Origin: Actinomarina sp002308095
Lineage (GTDB): Bacteria; Actinomycetota; Acidimicrobiia; Actinomarinales; Actinomarinaceae
NCBI GenBank assembly: GCA_045563135.1
Contig: JBJKUL010000001.1
Location: 62,001-126,000, forward strand
Direction of reading: 5' to 3'
DNA: 64,000 nucleotides
The notes under the pieces were generated by a model. The model saw only the letters and a list, made by a program, of their open reading frames with translations. It was not told the DNA's origin and made no database searches. The first letter of the stretch is position 1, and each line of letters starts with the position of its first letter. Below, piece by piece: positions 49,862 through 58,555 of this stretch. The position numbers and the translations under genes are program-made.

Positions 49862-52013
49862 TCAAAAAAAATCTAGACAAGTAAATGATTATGTTCTTCT
49901 TTTTTCTGCAGGATCAGCTGTTGGAACTTTATTTTTGTGGGCGGCTAGTTACATCTTTCCTGAAGGAGATATTGTAGAGGGCAGAAGGGTTTTTGAAAAT
50001 ATTCCAAAATACCTTCAGTATGCATTTTATCTTTTGAGTGCTTCATCAGTTTTTATTAGTGGTTATTTATTTTCATTAAGAGCAAAGAATTGGGCTAGAG
50101 GTACAAGTGAAAAAAGAAAAACTTCTTTAATTTCTAAAATCAAAAATTTTTTTGACGGAATTCTTATGAGAACAGTACTGAGGTTTCGCGCTGCAGGTTT
50201 GATGCATTCAATGATTTATATTGGTTTTCTTGGTTTGTTTGCAGGAACTATAACTTTAGAAATCCATCACTTAATGCCACCTTCATTGAAGTTTCTTCAA
50301 GGTACTACTTATTTTATTTATTCGTTTGCACTTGAATTAGCATCTTTAGTTTATTTATTTGGGATAGCTTGGGCTCTTTTTAGAAGAATTTTTGGCACGG
50401 AGTACAGAATAAAAGTTAAAACAAAAATGGATGACTATTTAACTCTTGGTCTCCTTGGATTTATGGGTATTTCTGGTTTAACCACAGAGGCAGGAAGAAT
50501 TATTGTAGAAGGTTTTCCCGAATATGAAAAGTGGAGCTTTGTAGGATATTTCATTGCTGAGATTCTTCCCATAGAAAATGGAGTTCTTTTCCATAGGGTA
50601 TCTTGGATACTTCATGTAGTCTCATTCTTTATTTTTCTAATATCTCTTCCTCAATCAAAGCTTAGACATATCATTACCTCTCCAGTAAATATGTTCCTTA
50701 GCCCTAAAGATCGACCAAAAGGCGCAATGAAAGATATCGGAAATCTATTGGAAGCGGAAGACATTGAAACCGTAGGTGCAGAAGTAATCGAAAATTTCTC
50801 ATGGAAACAACTAGTTGATTTAGATGCATGTACAGTATGTGGAAGGTGCACATCTGTTTGCCCAGCTAATTTAACTGGAAAACCACTAGACCCACGAGAA
50901 ATCATTCTGAAAGTTGGTCAAGTAATGTCTGAGTCCGGTTCTCCACCAGTTCCTGCAACAGTATCTACTCCTGTGGATTTACAGGTTAAAACTGCAAATG
51001 TATTTGAAAGAATTACGCCAGAAGAATTATGGGCATGCACTTCATGTCGCGCCTGTGATGAAATTTGTCCTGTAAATATAGAAATTTTAGACAAAATACT
51101 TGATATGAGAAGACACCTCGCATTAATGGCCTCCGATTTTCCTTCAGAATTAGGAAAAGCATATGTTGCTATGGAAAACTCATCTAACCCTTGGGGAGCA
51201 TCTCAAAACGATAGAATGAAATGGTCTGAGGAACTAGAATTTGATGTACCTATTCTAGAAGAAGAAAACAAAGAAGAAGTAGAGTATTTGTACTGGATAG
51301 GATGTGCAGGAGCTTTTGATGATAGGAATGTTCCAGTAACTAGAGCTGTTGCAACACTCTTAAAACGTGCTGGTGTTTCGTATGCAGTTTTAGGAACAAA
51401 AGAAGTTTGTACTGGTGACTCAGCAAGAAGAACTGGTAACGAGTTTGTATTCCAACAATTAGCAATTCAAAATATTGAAAACATGAACAATCTAAACGTT
51501 CAAAAGATTATTACGCAGTGCCCTCATTGTTTTAATACAATTGCTAATGAATATCCTCAGCTTGGTGGCAACTTTGAAGTTATCCACCACAGTCAATTAT
51601 TAACTGAACTAGTTCAGTCGGGGAAAATTGAAGTTGGTACGAGTGACAATCCTTATGTAATTACTTATCATGACTCTTGCTATCTTGGTAGACACAACGA
51701 CGTATATACAGCCCCTAGAGAGATTCTTGGATCAATAGGGGGTATAGAGGTTCGTGAGATGAAGCGTCAGGGTACAAACAGCTTCTGTTGTGGTGCTGGA
51801 GGCGGAAGAATGTGGATGGAAGAGTCAACAGGAAAAAAAGTTAATATTGAACGATCAGAGGAAGCTATTGAAACTGGTGCAGATGAAGTTGCTGTAGCCT
51901 GCCCATTTTGCTACATAATGATGGATGATGGCGTTAAGGAGCTTGGAAAAGGTGAGTCAGTAAAAGTAAGAGATGTTTCTTTAATCCTTCTAGACAACCT
52001 AAAAAAAGATTAG
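49854..52013 (+). CDS. Heterodisulfide-reductase-like membrane Fe-S oxidoreductase
   Basis: A 719-residue protein with three parts. The N-terminal 270 residues hold about six membrane helices resembling a NarI/DsrM-type cytochrome b. Two [4Fe-4S] ferredoxin motifs follow: CTVCGRCTSVCP (about 324-335) and CTSCRACDEICP (about 393-404). Then come two CCG domains of the HdrD type, the second with CPHC, DSCYLGR and SFCCGAGGGRMW. Such proteins move electrons between quinones and cytosolic dehydrogenases in actinobacteria. It overlaps proC by 8 nt and shares a TTAG stop overlap with the next gene. Confidence 0.88.
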   Translation: MINQKKSRQVNDYVLLFSAGSAVGTLFLWAASYIFPEGDIVEGRRVFENIPKYLQYAFYLLSASSVFISGYLFSLRAKNWARGTSEKRKTSLISKIKNFFDGILMRTVLRFRAAGLMHSMIYIGFLGLFAGTITLEIHHLMPPSLKFLQGTTYFIYSFALELASLVYLFGIAWALFRRIFGTEYRIKVKTKMDDYLTLGLLGFMGISGLTTEAGRIIVEGFPEYEKWSFVGYFIAEILPIENGVLFHRVSWILHVVSFFIFLISLPQSKLRHIITSPVNMFLSPKDRPKGAMKDIGNLLEAEDIETVGAEVIENFSWKQLVDLDACTVCGRCTSVCPANLTGKPLDPREIILKVGQVMSESGSPPVPATVSTPVDLQVKTANVFERITPEELWACTSCRACDEICPVNIEILDKILDMRRHLALMASDFPSELGKAYVAMENSSNPWGASQNDRMKWSEELEFDVPILEEENKEEVEYLYWIGCAGAFDDRNVPVTRAVATLLKRAGVSYAVLGTKEVCTGDSARRTGNEFVFQQLAIQNIENMNNLNVQKIITQCPHCFNTIANEYPQLGGNFEVIHHSQLLTELVQSGKIEVGTSDNPYVITYHDSCYLGRHNDVYTAPREILGSIGGIEVREMKRQGTNSFCCGAGGGRMWMEESTGKKVNIERSEEAIETGADEVAVACPFCYIMMDDGVKELGKGESVKVRDVSLILLDNLKKD

Positions 52014-52327
52014 TTTTTATCACCTAAAAAAAACTTAGTTACATCACCATTTGATTTTCTAATGCTATAAATAACATAAACAGCTGTTGTTAGGTTTCCT
52101 AAGACTATAAGTCCTACAATCCAAAAAAAACTTTTTAAGAGAGATTCTTTATAAATAATCCATAATCCAAATAGTGTAAATCCAGCATAAAGGTCTACTA
52201 AGGAGACAACACCCCATGGAAGTTCTGGTATAGGAGAATCAAGAATTGAAACTTGACTTTGTGCCCAAAATATTACTACTGTCATTGCAATGGCTATACA
52301 GTATGAAATTAACTTTGCTATAGTCAT
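52010..52327 (-). CDS. DUF1475-like small membrane protein
   Basis: A 105-residue protein with three membrane segments. The core PWGVVSLVDLYAGFTLFGLWIIYKES...GNLTTAVYVIYSI matches the DUF1475 pattern of proteins found in bacteria and plants; the function is unknown. TAGAAT lies 7 nt before the ATG, and the divergent gene starts 30 bp away. The TTAG at its stop is shared with the heterodisulfide-reductase-like gene. Confidence 0.72.
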   Translation of the reverse strand: MTIAKLISYCIAIAMTVVIFWAQSQVSILDSPIPELPWGVVSLVDLYAGFTLFGLWIIYKESLLKSFFWIVGLIVLGNLTTAVYVIYSIRKSNGDVTKFFLGDKN

Positions 52328-52334
52328 ACACTAG

Positions 52335-52340
52335 ATTCTA
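52335..52340 (-). promoter_or_regulatory. Candidate minus-10 (TAGAAT) for the DUF1475-like gene
   Basis: TAGAAT on minus ends 7 nt from the ATG at 52327; no ribosome-binding site. Confidence 0.45.
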
Positions 52341-52357
52341 AGGTATAAATAAATAAA

Positions 52358-52966
52358 ATGAAAAACAATACAATTTTTTATAGAGTGCTCCAACTTGATA
52401 AGAACATTTATGGAGAGCTGGTTACAGACCAGTCTTCATTACAAAAAAGCATAGCGATATGGCTTTCCGGTTCAATTATCAGTACTTTAGCGGTAACCAC
52501 TTTCTTTAAAAACTTAGTTGAGTATTTAAAAGAAGTGGTTTCACAATCTAGTTCACAACTTCCCCAGGAAGCTGTGTTAGATTTCCAAACTTTAATTATT
52601 GAAGTCGAAGAAGGCTTTGAGTCTATAAATAATGTAAACTCTCTCATTACAACTCAGCTATTTGGATTTATAAATGTTGTAGTATCTGTCCTAATTATTT
52701 TCGCTGTTTTAAAGTATTTTTTTAGAAGAGATCCAAACCTATTGTTCATAGGAATCATTTACGGTTTTTCTTCAATACCGATACTTTTGAATGCGCCGAT
52801 ACTCTTTTTTGACTCTTTGGCATTACAAGGAATAGTTTTAGTAGCAACGAGTATTTTTTCACTTGTATGCTTAGGTTCAGGTCTAAAGCAAGTTTATATG
52901 TTAAGGAATATTGAAGTTATTTTGTTAATTCTTTTTTCTGGTTTTTCAAGTTTGGTTGCAATGTGA
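52358..52966 (+). CDS. Polytopic membrane protein, Yip1-like, unknown
   Basis: A 202-residue protein with about five hydrophobic segments (first at about 30-50, then four in the second half). The layout recalls YIP1-domain proteins, but there is no decisive motif and I do not claim the family. The start has TATAAA 8 nt upstream. The stop overlaps the GTG start of the nucleotidyltransferase gene (GTGA), so both are coupled. Confidence 0.6.
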   Translation: MKNNTIFYRVLQLDKNIYGELVTDQSSLQKSIAIWLSGSIISTLAVTTFFKNLVEYLKEVVSQSSSQLPQEAVLDFQTLIIEVEEGFESINNVNSLITTQLFGFINVVVSVLIIFAVLKYFFRRDPNLLFIGIIYGFSSIPILLNAPILFFDSLALQGIVLVATSIFSLVCLGSGLKQVYMLRNIEVILLILFSGFSSLVAM

Positions 52967-53559
52967 ATGCAGCAATAATTTTAGCTGCTGGGGAATCACT
53001 CAGAATGGGGTTCCCTAAGCAATTAGCTGAGTACAAAGGCTCTACGATTTTAGAAACAACTATTGAAACTGTTTCTACTTTTTTTGAAGAAACAGTAGTT
53101 GTTCTTGGATACGAGAACGAAACAATTACCGAAAAAGTTGACTTTAAGTCAGCTGCGATATTGATAAATGAAAATTGGGAAGAGGGAATTATTTCTTCAA
53201 TACGAACTGGCTTGCACCACATAAATCATAATAAAAATTATGAAAATGTTTTCATATTCTTAGGTGACCAACCCTCAGTTGACCGCAAGGTAATTGAAAA
53301 ACTACTTGAAACAAAGCATGATTTTGATGAGGTGATGATACCAAAATATCGTTACAAATTTGGATACCCAGTAGTTGTACCTAAATATTTTTGGAACAAA
53401 TTAGAACTCATCACGCAAGACAACACTTCTGATGAGGTAGATTCTGTATTTGGTGAGTTTGATTTAATTAATTTTTTTGAATCTTCAGAATTTAAAACTA
53501 AAAGTGTTAATTTTAATTTTCTAAGACCTACAGATTTTGATGAACAAAAAGATTTTTAG
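52963..53559 (+). CDS. MocA/MobA-like nucleotidyltransferase
   Basis: A 198-residue NTP-transferase-fold protein. The N-terminal LAAGESLRMGFPKQL is the nucleotide-binding motif of MobA/MocA proteins, and NWEEGIISSIRTGL and FLGDQPSVD follow as in CTP:molybdopterin cytidylyltransferase. It starts with GTG overlapping the upstream stop. It probably matures molybdenum cofactor for hydroxylases or belongs to the related xanthine-dehydrogenase accessory group; there are no molybdoenzyme genes in the window to confirm this. A weak terminator-like hairpin begins at its stop. Confidence 0.8.
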   Translation: MNAAIILAAGESLRMGFPKQLAEYKGSTILETTIETVSTFFEETVVVLGYENETITEKVDFKSAAILINENWEEGIISSIRTGLHHINHNKNYENVFIFLGDQPSVDRKVIEKLLETKHDFDEVMIPKYRYKFGYPVVVPKYFWNKLELITQDNTSDEVDSVFGEFDLINFFESSEFKTKSVNFNFLRPTDFDEQKDF

Positions 53560-53585
53560 AGTGGGAAAAACTCTTCTATTTTTTA
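53558..53585 (+). terminator. Weak terminator-like hairpin after the MocA-like gene
   Basis: AGAGT/ACTCT with a 7-nt loop, followed by TCTATTTTTTAA, beginning inside the stop codon. A 5-bp, AT-rich stem is weak; it may act as a partial terminator. Confidence 0.4.
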
Positions 53586-53608
53586 ATTAAATTATATTTA
53601 TTTTTTTG

Positions 53609-53614
53609 TAAAAT
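53609..53614 (+). promoter_or_regulatory. Candidate minus-10 (TAAAAT) for the DUF4332 gene
   Basis: TAAAAT ends exactly 6 nt before the ATG at 53621; no Shine-Dalgarno. Confidence 0.5.
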
Positions 53615-53620
53615 CTAATA

Positions 53621-54025
53621 ATGACTTCAATTGATTCTATAAATGGTATGACTCACACCGAAGCAACAAAGCTGAGGAGAGCAAGGGTTCGGACCACAGT
53701 CACTTTTCTTCAAATTGCCTCAACTAGATCAGGTAGAGCATTACTGACAAAAGAAACTGGTATAACATCTCCAAAACTTTTACATTGGGCAAAAAGGGCA
53801 GAGCTTATGAAAATCAAGAACCTAGGAAGAGATTATGCCGACCTTTTAGAAGCTGCAGGAATTGAAAGCATCGCAGAGCTAAAAAGAAGAAATCCAGATT
53901 CTCTTCACGAGACCATGGAATTAATTAATAAAAAGAGAAAAATAGTAGACAGAATGCCTTCTGTAAAACGTGTTTCAAAGTGGATTGAAGAGTCAAAAGA
54001 TATAAAAATTACAGTATCTTCTTAG
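53621..54025 (+). CDS. DUF4332-family helix-hairpin-helix protein
   Basis: A 134-residue, basic, helical protein. Two helix-hairpin-helix-like repeats are visible, the second as NLGRDYADLLEAAGIESIAELKRRNPDSL (about 67-95), characteristic of DUF4332. HhH motifs suggest nucleic-acid binding, but no function is established. It stands alone with its own leaderless-type promoter; nadE follows 25 bp later with another. Confidence 0.82.
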   Translation: MTSIDSINGMTHTEATKLRRARVRTTVTFLQIASTRSGRALLTKETGITSPKLLHWAKRAELMKIKNLGRDYADLLEAAGIESIAELKRRNPDSLHETMELINKKRKIVDRMPSVKRVSKWIEESKDIKITVSS

Positions 54026-54038
54026 TTAATCATCAATC

Positions 54039-54044
54039 TATCAT
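54039..54044 (+). promoter_or_regulatory. Candidate minus-10 (TATCAT) for leaderless nadE
   Basis: TATCAT ends 6 nt before the GTG start at 54051 and supports that start codon. Confidence 0.5.
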
Positions 54045-54050
54045 TGTATT

Positions 54051-55760
54051 GTGAATACAAAAAAAATTAGACTAACCGGAGCACAACTTTCATTTTCAGT
54101 AGGGGCAATACAGGAAAATAAATCTAAAATTCTTGATACATTAGAAGAAGCAGAAAAAATACAATCTGATGTTGTAATTTTTCCAGAACTCTCAATAACG
54201 GGATACCCACCAGAAGACCTTCTCTTAAGAGAAAGCTTTATTGGAAAAAATTTCGCAGTTCTTGAAGAGATTGCTGCGTACTCTGGATCAAGCAGTGCAA
54301 TTATTGGCTTTGTAGACAGAAGTCTTAACGAAGACTCAACCGACAACTTTGATAGAAAAATTTCTAATGCTGCTGCAATTGTTCAAAATGGAGATGTCAA
54401 AGGAATATATCACAAGTGTTTTCTTCCAAATTATTCGGTTTTCGATGAAGCAAGGTATTTTGCTAAAGGAAATAACCCAGCAGATTTATTCTGGTATGAC
54501 GATATTGCAATAGGAATAAATATCTGTGAAGATATTTGGATTGATAATGGTCCAGCTGACCGACAGGTCGCATCAGGTGCTTCAATCATTATAAATATAA
54601 ATGCATCTCCATTTGATATCAATAAGATTGACTCTCGTCGTAATCAAGTTATGGAGAAAGCAAAAAAACTAAATGTTCCAATAATATATCTAAATATGGT
54701 TGGAGGGCAGGATGAATTAGTGTTTGATGGAGGCTCCTTTGTAGTTGATTCATCCGGTAAAATAATTTATCAAGCTAGTCAATTTAAAGAGGAAGTTTTC
54801 ACTTTGGACTTGGAAGTACAAATAAAAGATATTATCTCTGATTCAAAACTCACACTTAACACAAAGACGGAAGAGCTTCCAAATTTAATTTCTCAAGAGA
54901 CTTTTAATGAACTGGAGTCAATGTATGAAGCACTTAAACTTGGAGTTTCAGATTATGTACGTAAAAACAATTTTCAAAAGATTCTTGTTGGTTTGTCTGG
55001 AGGTATAGATTCAGCTTTAACAGCAACAATAGCAGTAGATGCTCTAAGTCCAGAAAATGTGATTGGAATTGCAATGCCCTCAAAATATAATCCTGACAGT
55101 TCTTTAGACGACGCCCAACAGCTTGCAGATAATTTGGGGATAGAGTTTAAGGTTATTCCAATCGAGGAAACGGTAGAGAGCCTAAGGACATTACTCAAAG
55201 ATAGCTTGGAAGAACCTCTCGCAGATGTTACTGATGAGAATATTCAATCAAGGATTAGGGGAAATATAATCATGGGTCTTTCAAATCAATTAGGAGCTAT
55301 GGTTTTGTCTACAGGCAACAAATCGGAAATGGCTGTAGGTTACTCTACTCTTTATGGTGATCTCGCAGGAGGTTTTGCCTTGCTTAAAGATGTATACAAA
55401 ACTGAAGTCTATAAACTTGCTGAATTCCGAAACAAAGAATCAAAAGTAATCCCCTTAAACTCAATTACTAAAGAACCAAGTGCTGAATTAAGGGACGATC
55501 AGTTTGATTCAGACTCTTTACCAGATTACGAATTACTAGATAAGATATTGAAAATGTATATTGAATCTGATTACTCATCAGAAAAAATAATTGCTTCCGG
55601 TATAGAAAACAACATTGTTTACGATGTGTTAGAAAAAGTTGATAAAAATGAATATAAAAGGAAACAAGTAGCACCTGGAGTAAAATTAACAGAAAGAGCT
55701 TTTGGTAAAGACAGAAGAATGCCTATTACAAACACCTACATAAGAGAGAGATATTCTTAA
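54051..55760 (+). CDS. nadE: Glutamine-dependent NAD+ synthetase
   Basis: A 569-residue two-domain enzyme. The N-terminal nitrilase-type glutaminase (about 1-250) has catalytic Glu in FPELSITGYPPEDLLL, Lys in YHKCFLPNY and Cys in INICEDIW. The C-terminal synthetase has the PP-loop VGLSGGIDSALTA and the STGNKSEMAVGY loop. It amidates deamido-NAD+ using glutamine-derived ammonia. It starts with GTG. The next gene begins 1 nt after its stop. Confidence 0.95.
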   Translation: MNTKKIRLTGAQLSFSVGAIQENKSKILDTLEEAEKIQSDVVIFPELSITGYPPEDLLLRESFIGKNFAVLEEIAAYSGSSSAIIGFVDRSLNEDSTDNFDRKISNAAAIVQNGDVKGIYHKCFLPNYSVFDEARYFAKGNNPADLFWYDDIAIGINICEDIWIDNGPADRQVASGASIIININASPFDINKIDSRRNQVMEKAKKLNVPIIYLNMVGGQDELVFDGGSFVVDSSGKIIYQASQFKEEVFTLDLEVQIKDIISDSKLTLNTKTEELPNLISQETFNELESMYEALKLGVSDYVRKNNFQKILVGLSGGIDSALTATIAVDALSPENVIGIAMPSKYNPDSSLDDAQQLADNLGIEFKVIPIEETVESLRTLLKDSLEEPLADVTDENIQSRIRGNIIMGLSNQLGAMVLSTGNKSEMAVGYSTLYGDLAGGFALLKDVYKTEVYKLAEFRNKESKVIPLNSITKEPSAELRDDQFDSDSLPDYELLDKILKMYIESDYSSEKIIASGIENNIVYDVLEKVDKNEYKRKQVAPGVKLTERAFGKDRRMPITNTYIRERYS

Positions 55761-55761
55761 T

Positions 55762-56592
55762 ATGTTCATTATTAATGGTGCAAAAGTAGAAGAAGCTAAT
55801 TTTGTTGTTCCAATTCAAAATCTATCCTTCTGGAGGGGTGATGGTATTTTTGAAGCAATAAAAATTCATGAAGGCTATCTTTTTGCTCTAGACCGCCATA
55901 TAAAAAGATTTAAGCAATCTGCAAAAAAAATGCTGTTTGATGATATCGATTTTGAAGAAATAAAAAAAGATATGATCCTCTTAGCTTCAAACTATGCAGA
56001 AGGCTACGTAAGAGTGATAATAAGTAGATCAACATCAAAAAGTGATTATGATGTTTATATTTTTCACCAAGAACCTGTAGAAATCCCAGAACATTACTCT
56101 TTACAATCACAACCTAGTCCATGGCATCCTGGAGGTGATTTTGCATTAGAAGATAATCAGGTAGTAGGAACAAAATCTACATCATATGCTCTGAACATTG
56201 CTCAAACACGGATAGCTGAACAAAATGGATATTCAGATGCTTTGCTTTTAAATAGAGAAAATATAGTATTGGAAGGTCCAACATTCTCAATTGGGTGGAT
56301 AAAAGGGGACACAGTATATGTTCCAGATTTACAACTTGGAATTTTAGATTCAATAACTAGACAATACATCCTTCTTTTTGGAAGCAACAATCAAATTAAG
56401 GTTAAGGAGAGTCGGATATCCATTGATGAGATATATGACGTAGATACAGTTTTTGTAATTTCAACAGCTAAACATGCAAAGTTTGTTTCTAAAATCGATA
56501 GTAAAACATATAACCAGAGCCCAATTTTAGAGTTAATACAAGACTGTTTTACTAAACAAATTGAAATTGAAAAGTTGAACGAATTTAAATAG
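55762..56592 (+). CDS. Class IV (PLP) aminotransferase, IlvE/PabC/Dat family
   Basis: A 276-residue PLP fold-type IV enzyme. The N-terminal INGAKVEEANF and WRGDGIFEAIKI segments and the GTKSTSYALN motif with the PLP lysine (about 135) mark the family. Sequence alone does not separate branched-chain aminotransferase, D-amino-acid aminotransferase and 4-amino-4-deoxychorismate lyase; the short length fits the last. It is 1 nt after nadE and 8 nt before selD, so these three are one unit. Confidence 0.8.
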   Translation: MFIINGAKVEEANFVVPIQNLSFWRGDGIFEAIKIHEGYLFALDRHIKRFKQSAKKMLFDDIDFEEIKKDMILLASNYAEGYVRVIISRSTSKSDYDVYIFHQEPVEIPEHYSLQSQPSPWHPGGDFALEDNQVVGTKSTSYALNIAQTRIAEQNGYSDALLLNRENIVLEGPTFSIGWIKGDTVYVPDLQLGILDSITRQYILLFGSNNQIKVKESRISIDEIYDVDTVFVISTAKHAKFVSKIDSKTYNQSPILELIQDCFTKQIEIEKLNEFK

Positions 56593-56596
56593 GAGG
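56591..56596 (+). promoter_or_regulatory. Perfect ribosome-binding site (AGGAGG) that fixes the selD start
   Basis: AGGAGG is 4 nt from the ATG at 56601, upstream of the in-frame UGA. It is the best Shine-Dalgarno in the window and shows the real start lies before the UGA. Confidence 0.8.
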
Positions 56597-56600
56597 TGAA

Positions 56601-57629
56601 ATGAGACTAACAGAGTACTCCCACGGTTCTGGTTGAGCTTGCAAATTATCTCCTAGTGAGCTTGCACAAGTTTTGTCGCAATTTAAAAATCATAAAGCTT
56701 TAGCTGGAAGTAATGTTTCAGTTGGTTTAAATAATCCAGATGATGCTGGAGTAGTTGTTGCTTCGGATAAAAATCTTATACAGTCAGTAGACTTTTTTAC
56801 ACCTGTATTGGACAATCCTTATGACTGGGGAAGAGTTTCTGCTGCAAATGCCCTGTCTGATATTTACGCCATGGGAGGAGAGCCCTTATCAGCTTTACAA
56901 TTAGTTTGTTGGCCACGTGACCATTTAAGTTTCGAAATTCTTGGCGATGTAATTAGAGGAGGCTTAGATGTAATGGAAGAAGCAAAGTGTTCTGTAATAG
57001 GTGGTCACAGCATAGATGATAATGAGCCTAAATATGGTTTCTCAGTAACAGGAACGGCTAATGAAAAGATATTTCTTAACAACACTATAAAAAAGGGGGA
57101 TAAATTATTTTTATCCAAACCTTTAGGTACAGGGATTATATCTACTGCTATTAAAAAAGATTTAACGGATTCGAAAGTTGTAAACGAAGCAACGAAAGTA
57201 ATGGCAAGCCTAAACAATACGGCATCAGAATTTGCACATAATTACAATGCCCATGCTGTAACTGATATTACGGGATTTGGTTTATTTGGCCACTTAAGTG
57301 AAATGTTGAAGAGTACTAACTTAGGAGCAATTATCAATAGCAAAAATATTCCTGCAATAAATGGTGTAAAAGAACTATTAGAGAAGGGATTGTTTTCATC
57401 TGGAAGTCAAAGAAATTTCGAGCATGTTAGTGCCTCAATAATTGACAATACAGAAGATACAAACCTTATAAAACTTTGTTGCGATGCACAAACTAGTGGA
57501 GGTCTTCTTGTAGCCATCCCTGAAAAAGAAGATGTTAATATTCAAGTAATAAAGGAAACAATGGGGTTAAATCTCTGGGAAATAGGTCAGATTAGTGACC
57601 AATATATCGAAAAGATAAATATTATCTAA
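56601..57629 (+). CDS. selD: Selenide, water dikinase, itself a selenoprotein (Sec12)
   Basis: SelD makes selenophosphate, the donor for selenocysteine. Read with UGA (56634-56636) as Sec it is 342 residues, the family length, beginning MRLTEYSHGSGU-ACK. U12 aligns with catalytic Cys17 of the E. coli enzyme and K15 with its essential lysine. Further motifs are DDAGVVV, TPVLDNPYDWGR, AMGGEP and GGHSIDDNEPKYG. A start after the UGA would lose both catalytic residues. A hairpin with loop CUAGU lies 17-21 nt after UGA. The SelA, SelB and tRNA-Sec genes are not in the window. Confidence 0.94.
56640..56666 (+). promoter_or_regulatory. Candidate bacterial SECIS hairpin of selD
   Basis: TGCAA/TTGCA outer stem, an internal loop, a CTC/GAG inner stem and apical loop CTAGT, located 4-30 nt after the UGA. 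Loop GU lies 20-21 nt after UGA. Confidence 0.5.
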
Positions 57630-57634
57630 TAGTA

Positions 57635-58555
57635 ATGATAAAAAAATTAACAAAATTTTTTGCAGTAGCAACAGTAATAAAAAATTTAATTGGAACTAAG
57701 TCCGATAGCACAGAGGGTTTAACTCAGATTCATCCATCAAAAATACCGGGTAGGACTGTCTTCATTAGAGAAAAAGAATATTTTATTCGAGAATCACTTG
57801 TTGAGAACACACTACCAATAGTGTTTCTTCATAGCTGGGGCTCTGACTCTCTAGGCAGTTGGTTCAAAGTTCTTCCCTATTTTCATCATAAAAATTCTTT
57901 CATTGCAATTGATATGAAAAATCATGGTAAATCAGATGCAAGTTGGAAACGATGGGATGTAGATGAGAATGCAGATATAGTAATAAGCATTTTAGAACAG
58001 CTAGGAGTAGAGAAGTGCAACCTAGTCGGATGGTCGATGGGAAGTGCGGTGGCACTGAGCATATCAAGAAAAAAAGAAAAATTAATAAATAAAATGGTTT
58101 TAATTACACCCTTTAGTTGGCTAGGTGGGGCAGTCTATAAAGATAAGCCCCTATTTAAAGCTTTTGTAGCGGTAGTAAGGATTAGAGAAAGACTATTTCC
58201 AAACATGAACTCAAAATCAAAATACTCACATCTTCGTAAAACAGGTGCATTAGAAAATGAATATACAGACTGGGCCTGGAATAATTTACATAAATCAAAA
58301 GATGATTTTATATATGAAGACGGAGGTAGGTATGTCGTTCCTTATGACGCAAGACCTTGGTTAAAAGAAATAAAGACTAAAACACTTGTAATTACAGGTG
58401 GAAAAGACAATTTAGTTCCAGAAGAGACATCTCAGGATGTAATTAAGAATTTAGAAAATGTTAAGGAGCTAATTTTTGATAATGCTGCTCATTCTATTCC
58501 ATGGACACATGATCAGGAATTAATCGATGAACTAGAAGCATTTTTTAAAGAATGA
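57635..58555 (+). CDS. Alpha/beta hydrolase
   Basis: A 306-residue alpha/beta-hydrolase with an N-terminal hydrophobic stretch (about 8-22) that may anchor it to the membrane. Catalytic triad: Ser in GWSMGS (about 139), Asp in GGKDNLVP (about 256), His in NAAHSIPW (about 285). Oxyanion region is LHSWGSD. Substrate is unknown. It starts 5 nt after selD and its stop overlaps the glycosyltransferase start by 4 nt, so expression may depend on selD read-through of UGA upstream. Confidence 0.83.
   Translation: MIKKLTKFFAVATVIKNLIGTKSDSTEGLTQIHPSKIPGRTVFIREKEYFIRESLVENTLPIVFLHSWGSDSLGSWFKVLPYFHHKNSFIAIDMKNHGKSDASWKRWDVDENADIVISILEQLGVEKCNLVGWSMGSAVALSISRKKEKLINKMVLITPFSWLGGAVYKDKPLFKAFVAVVRIRERLFPNMNSKSKYSHLRKTGALENEYTDWAWNNLHKSKDDFIYEDGGRYVVPYDARPWLKEIKTKTLVITGGKDNLVPEETSQDVIKNLENVKELIFDNAAHSIPWTHDQELIDELEAFFKE

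Noticed and set aside
56634..56636. TGA read as tryptophan or a genome-wide code change
   Set aside because: Normal genes here end with TGA (for example asd at 17788 and the acyltransferase at 18447), and the residue aligned is a catalytic Cys in other SelD proteins, not Trp.
56673..57629. SelD starting at the TTG at 56673
   Set aside because: This start would drop the catalytic residue and lysine, and ignores the AGGAGG site at 56591.
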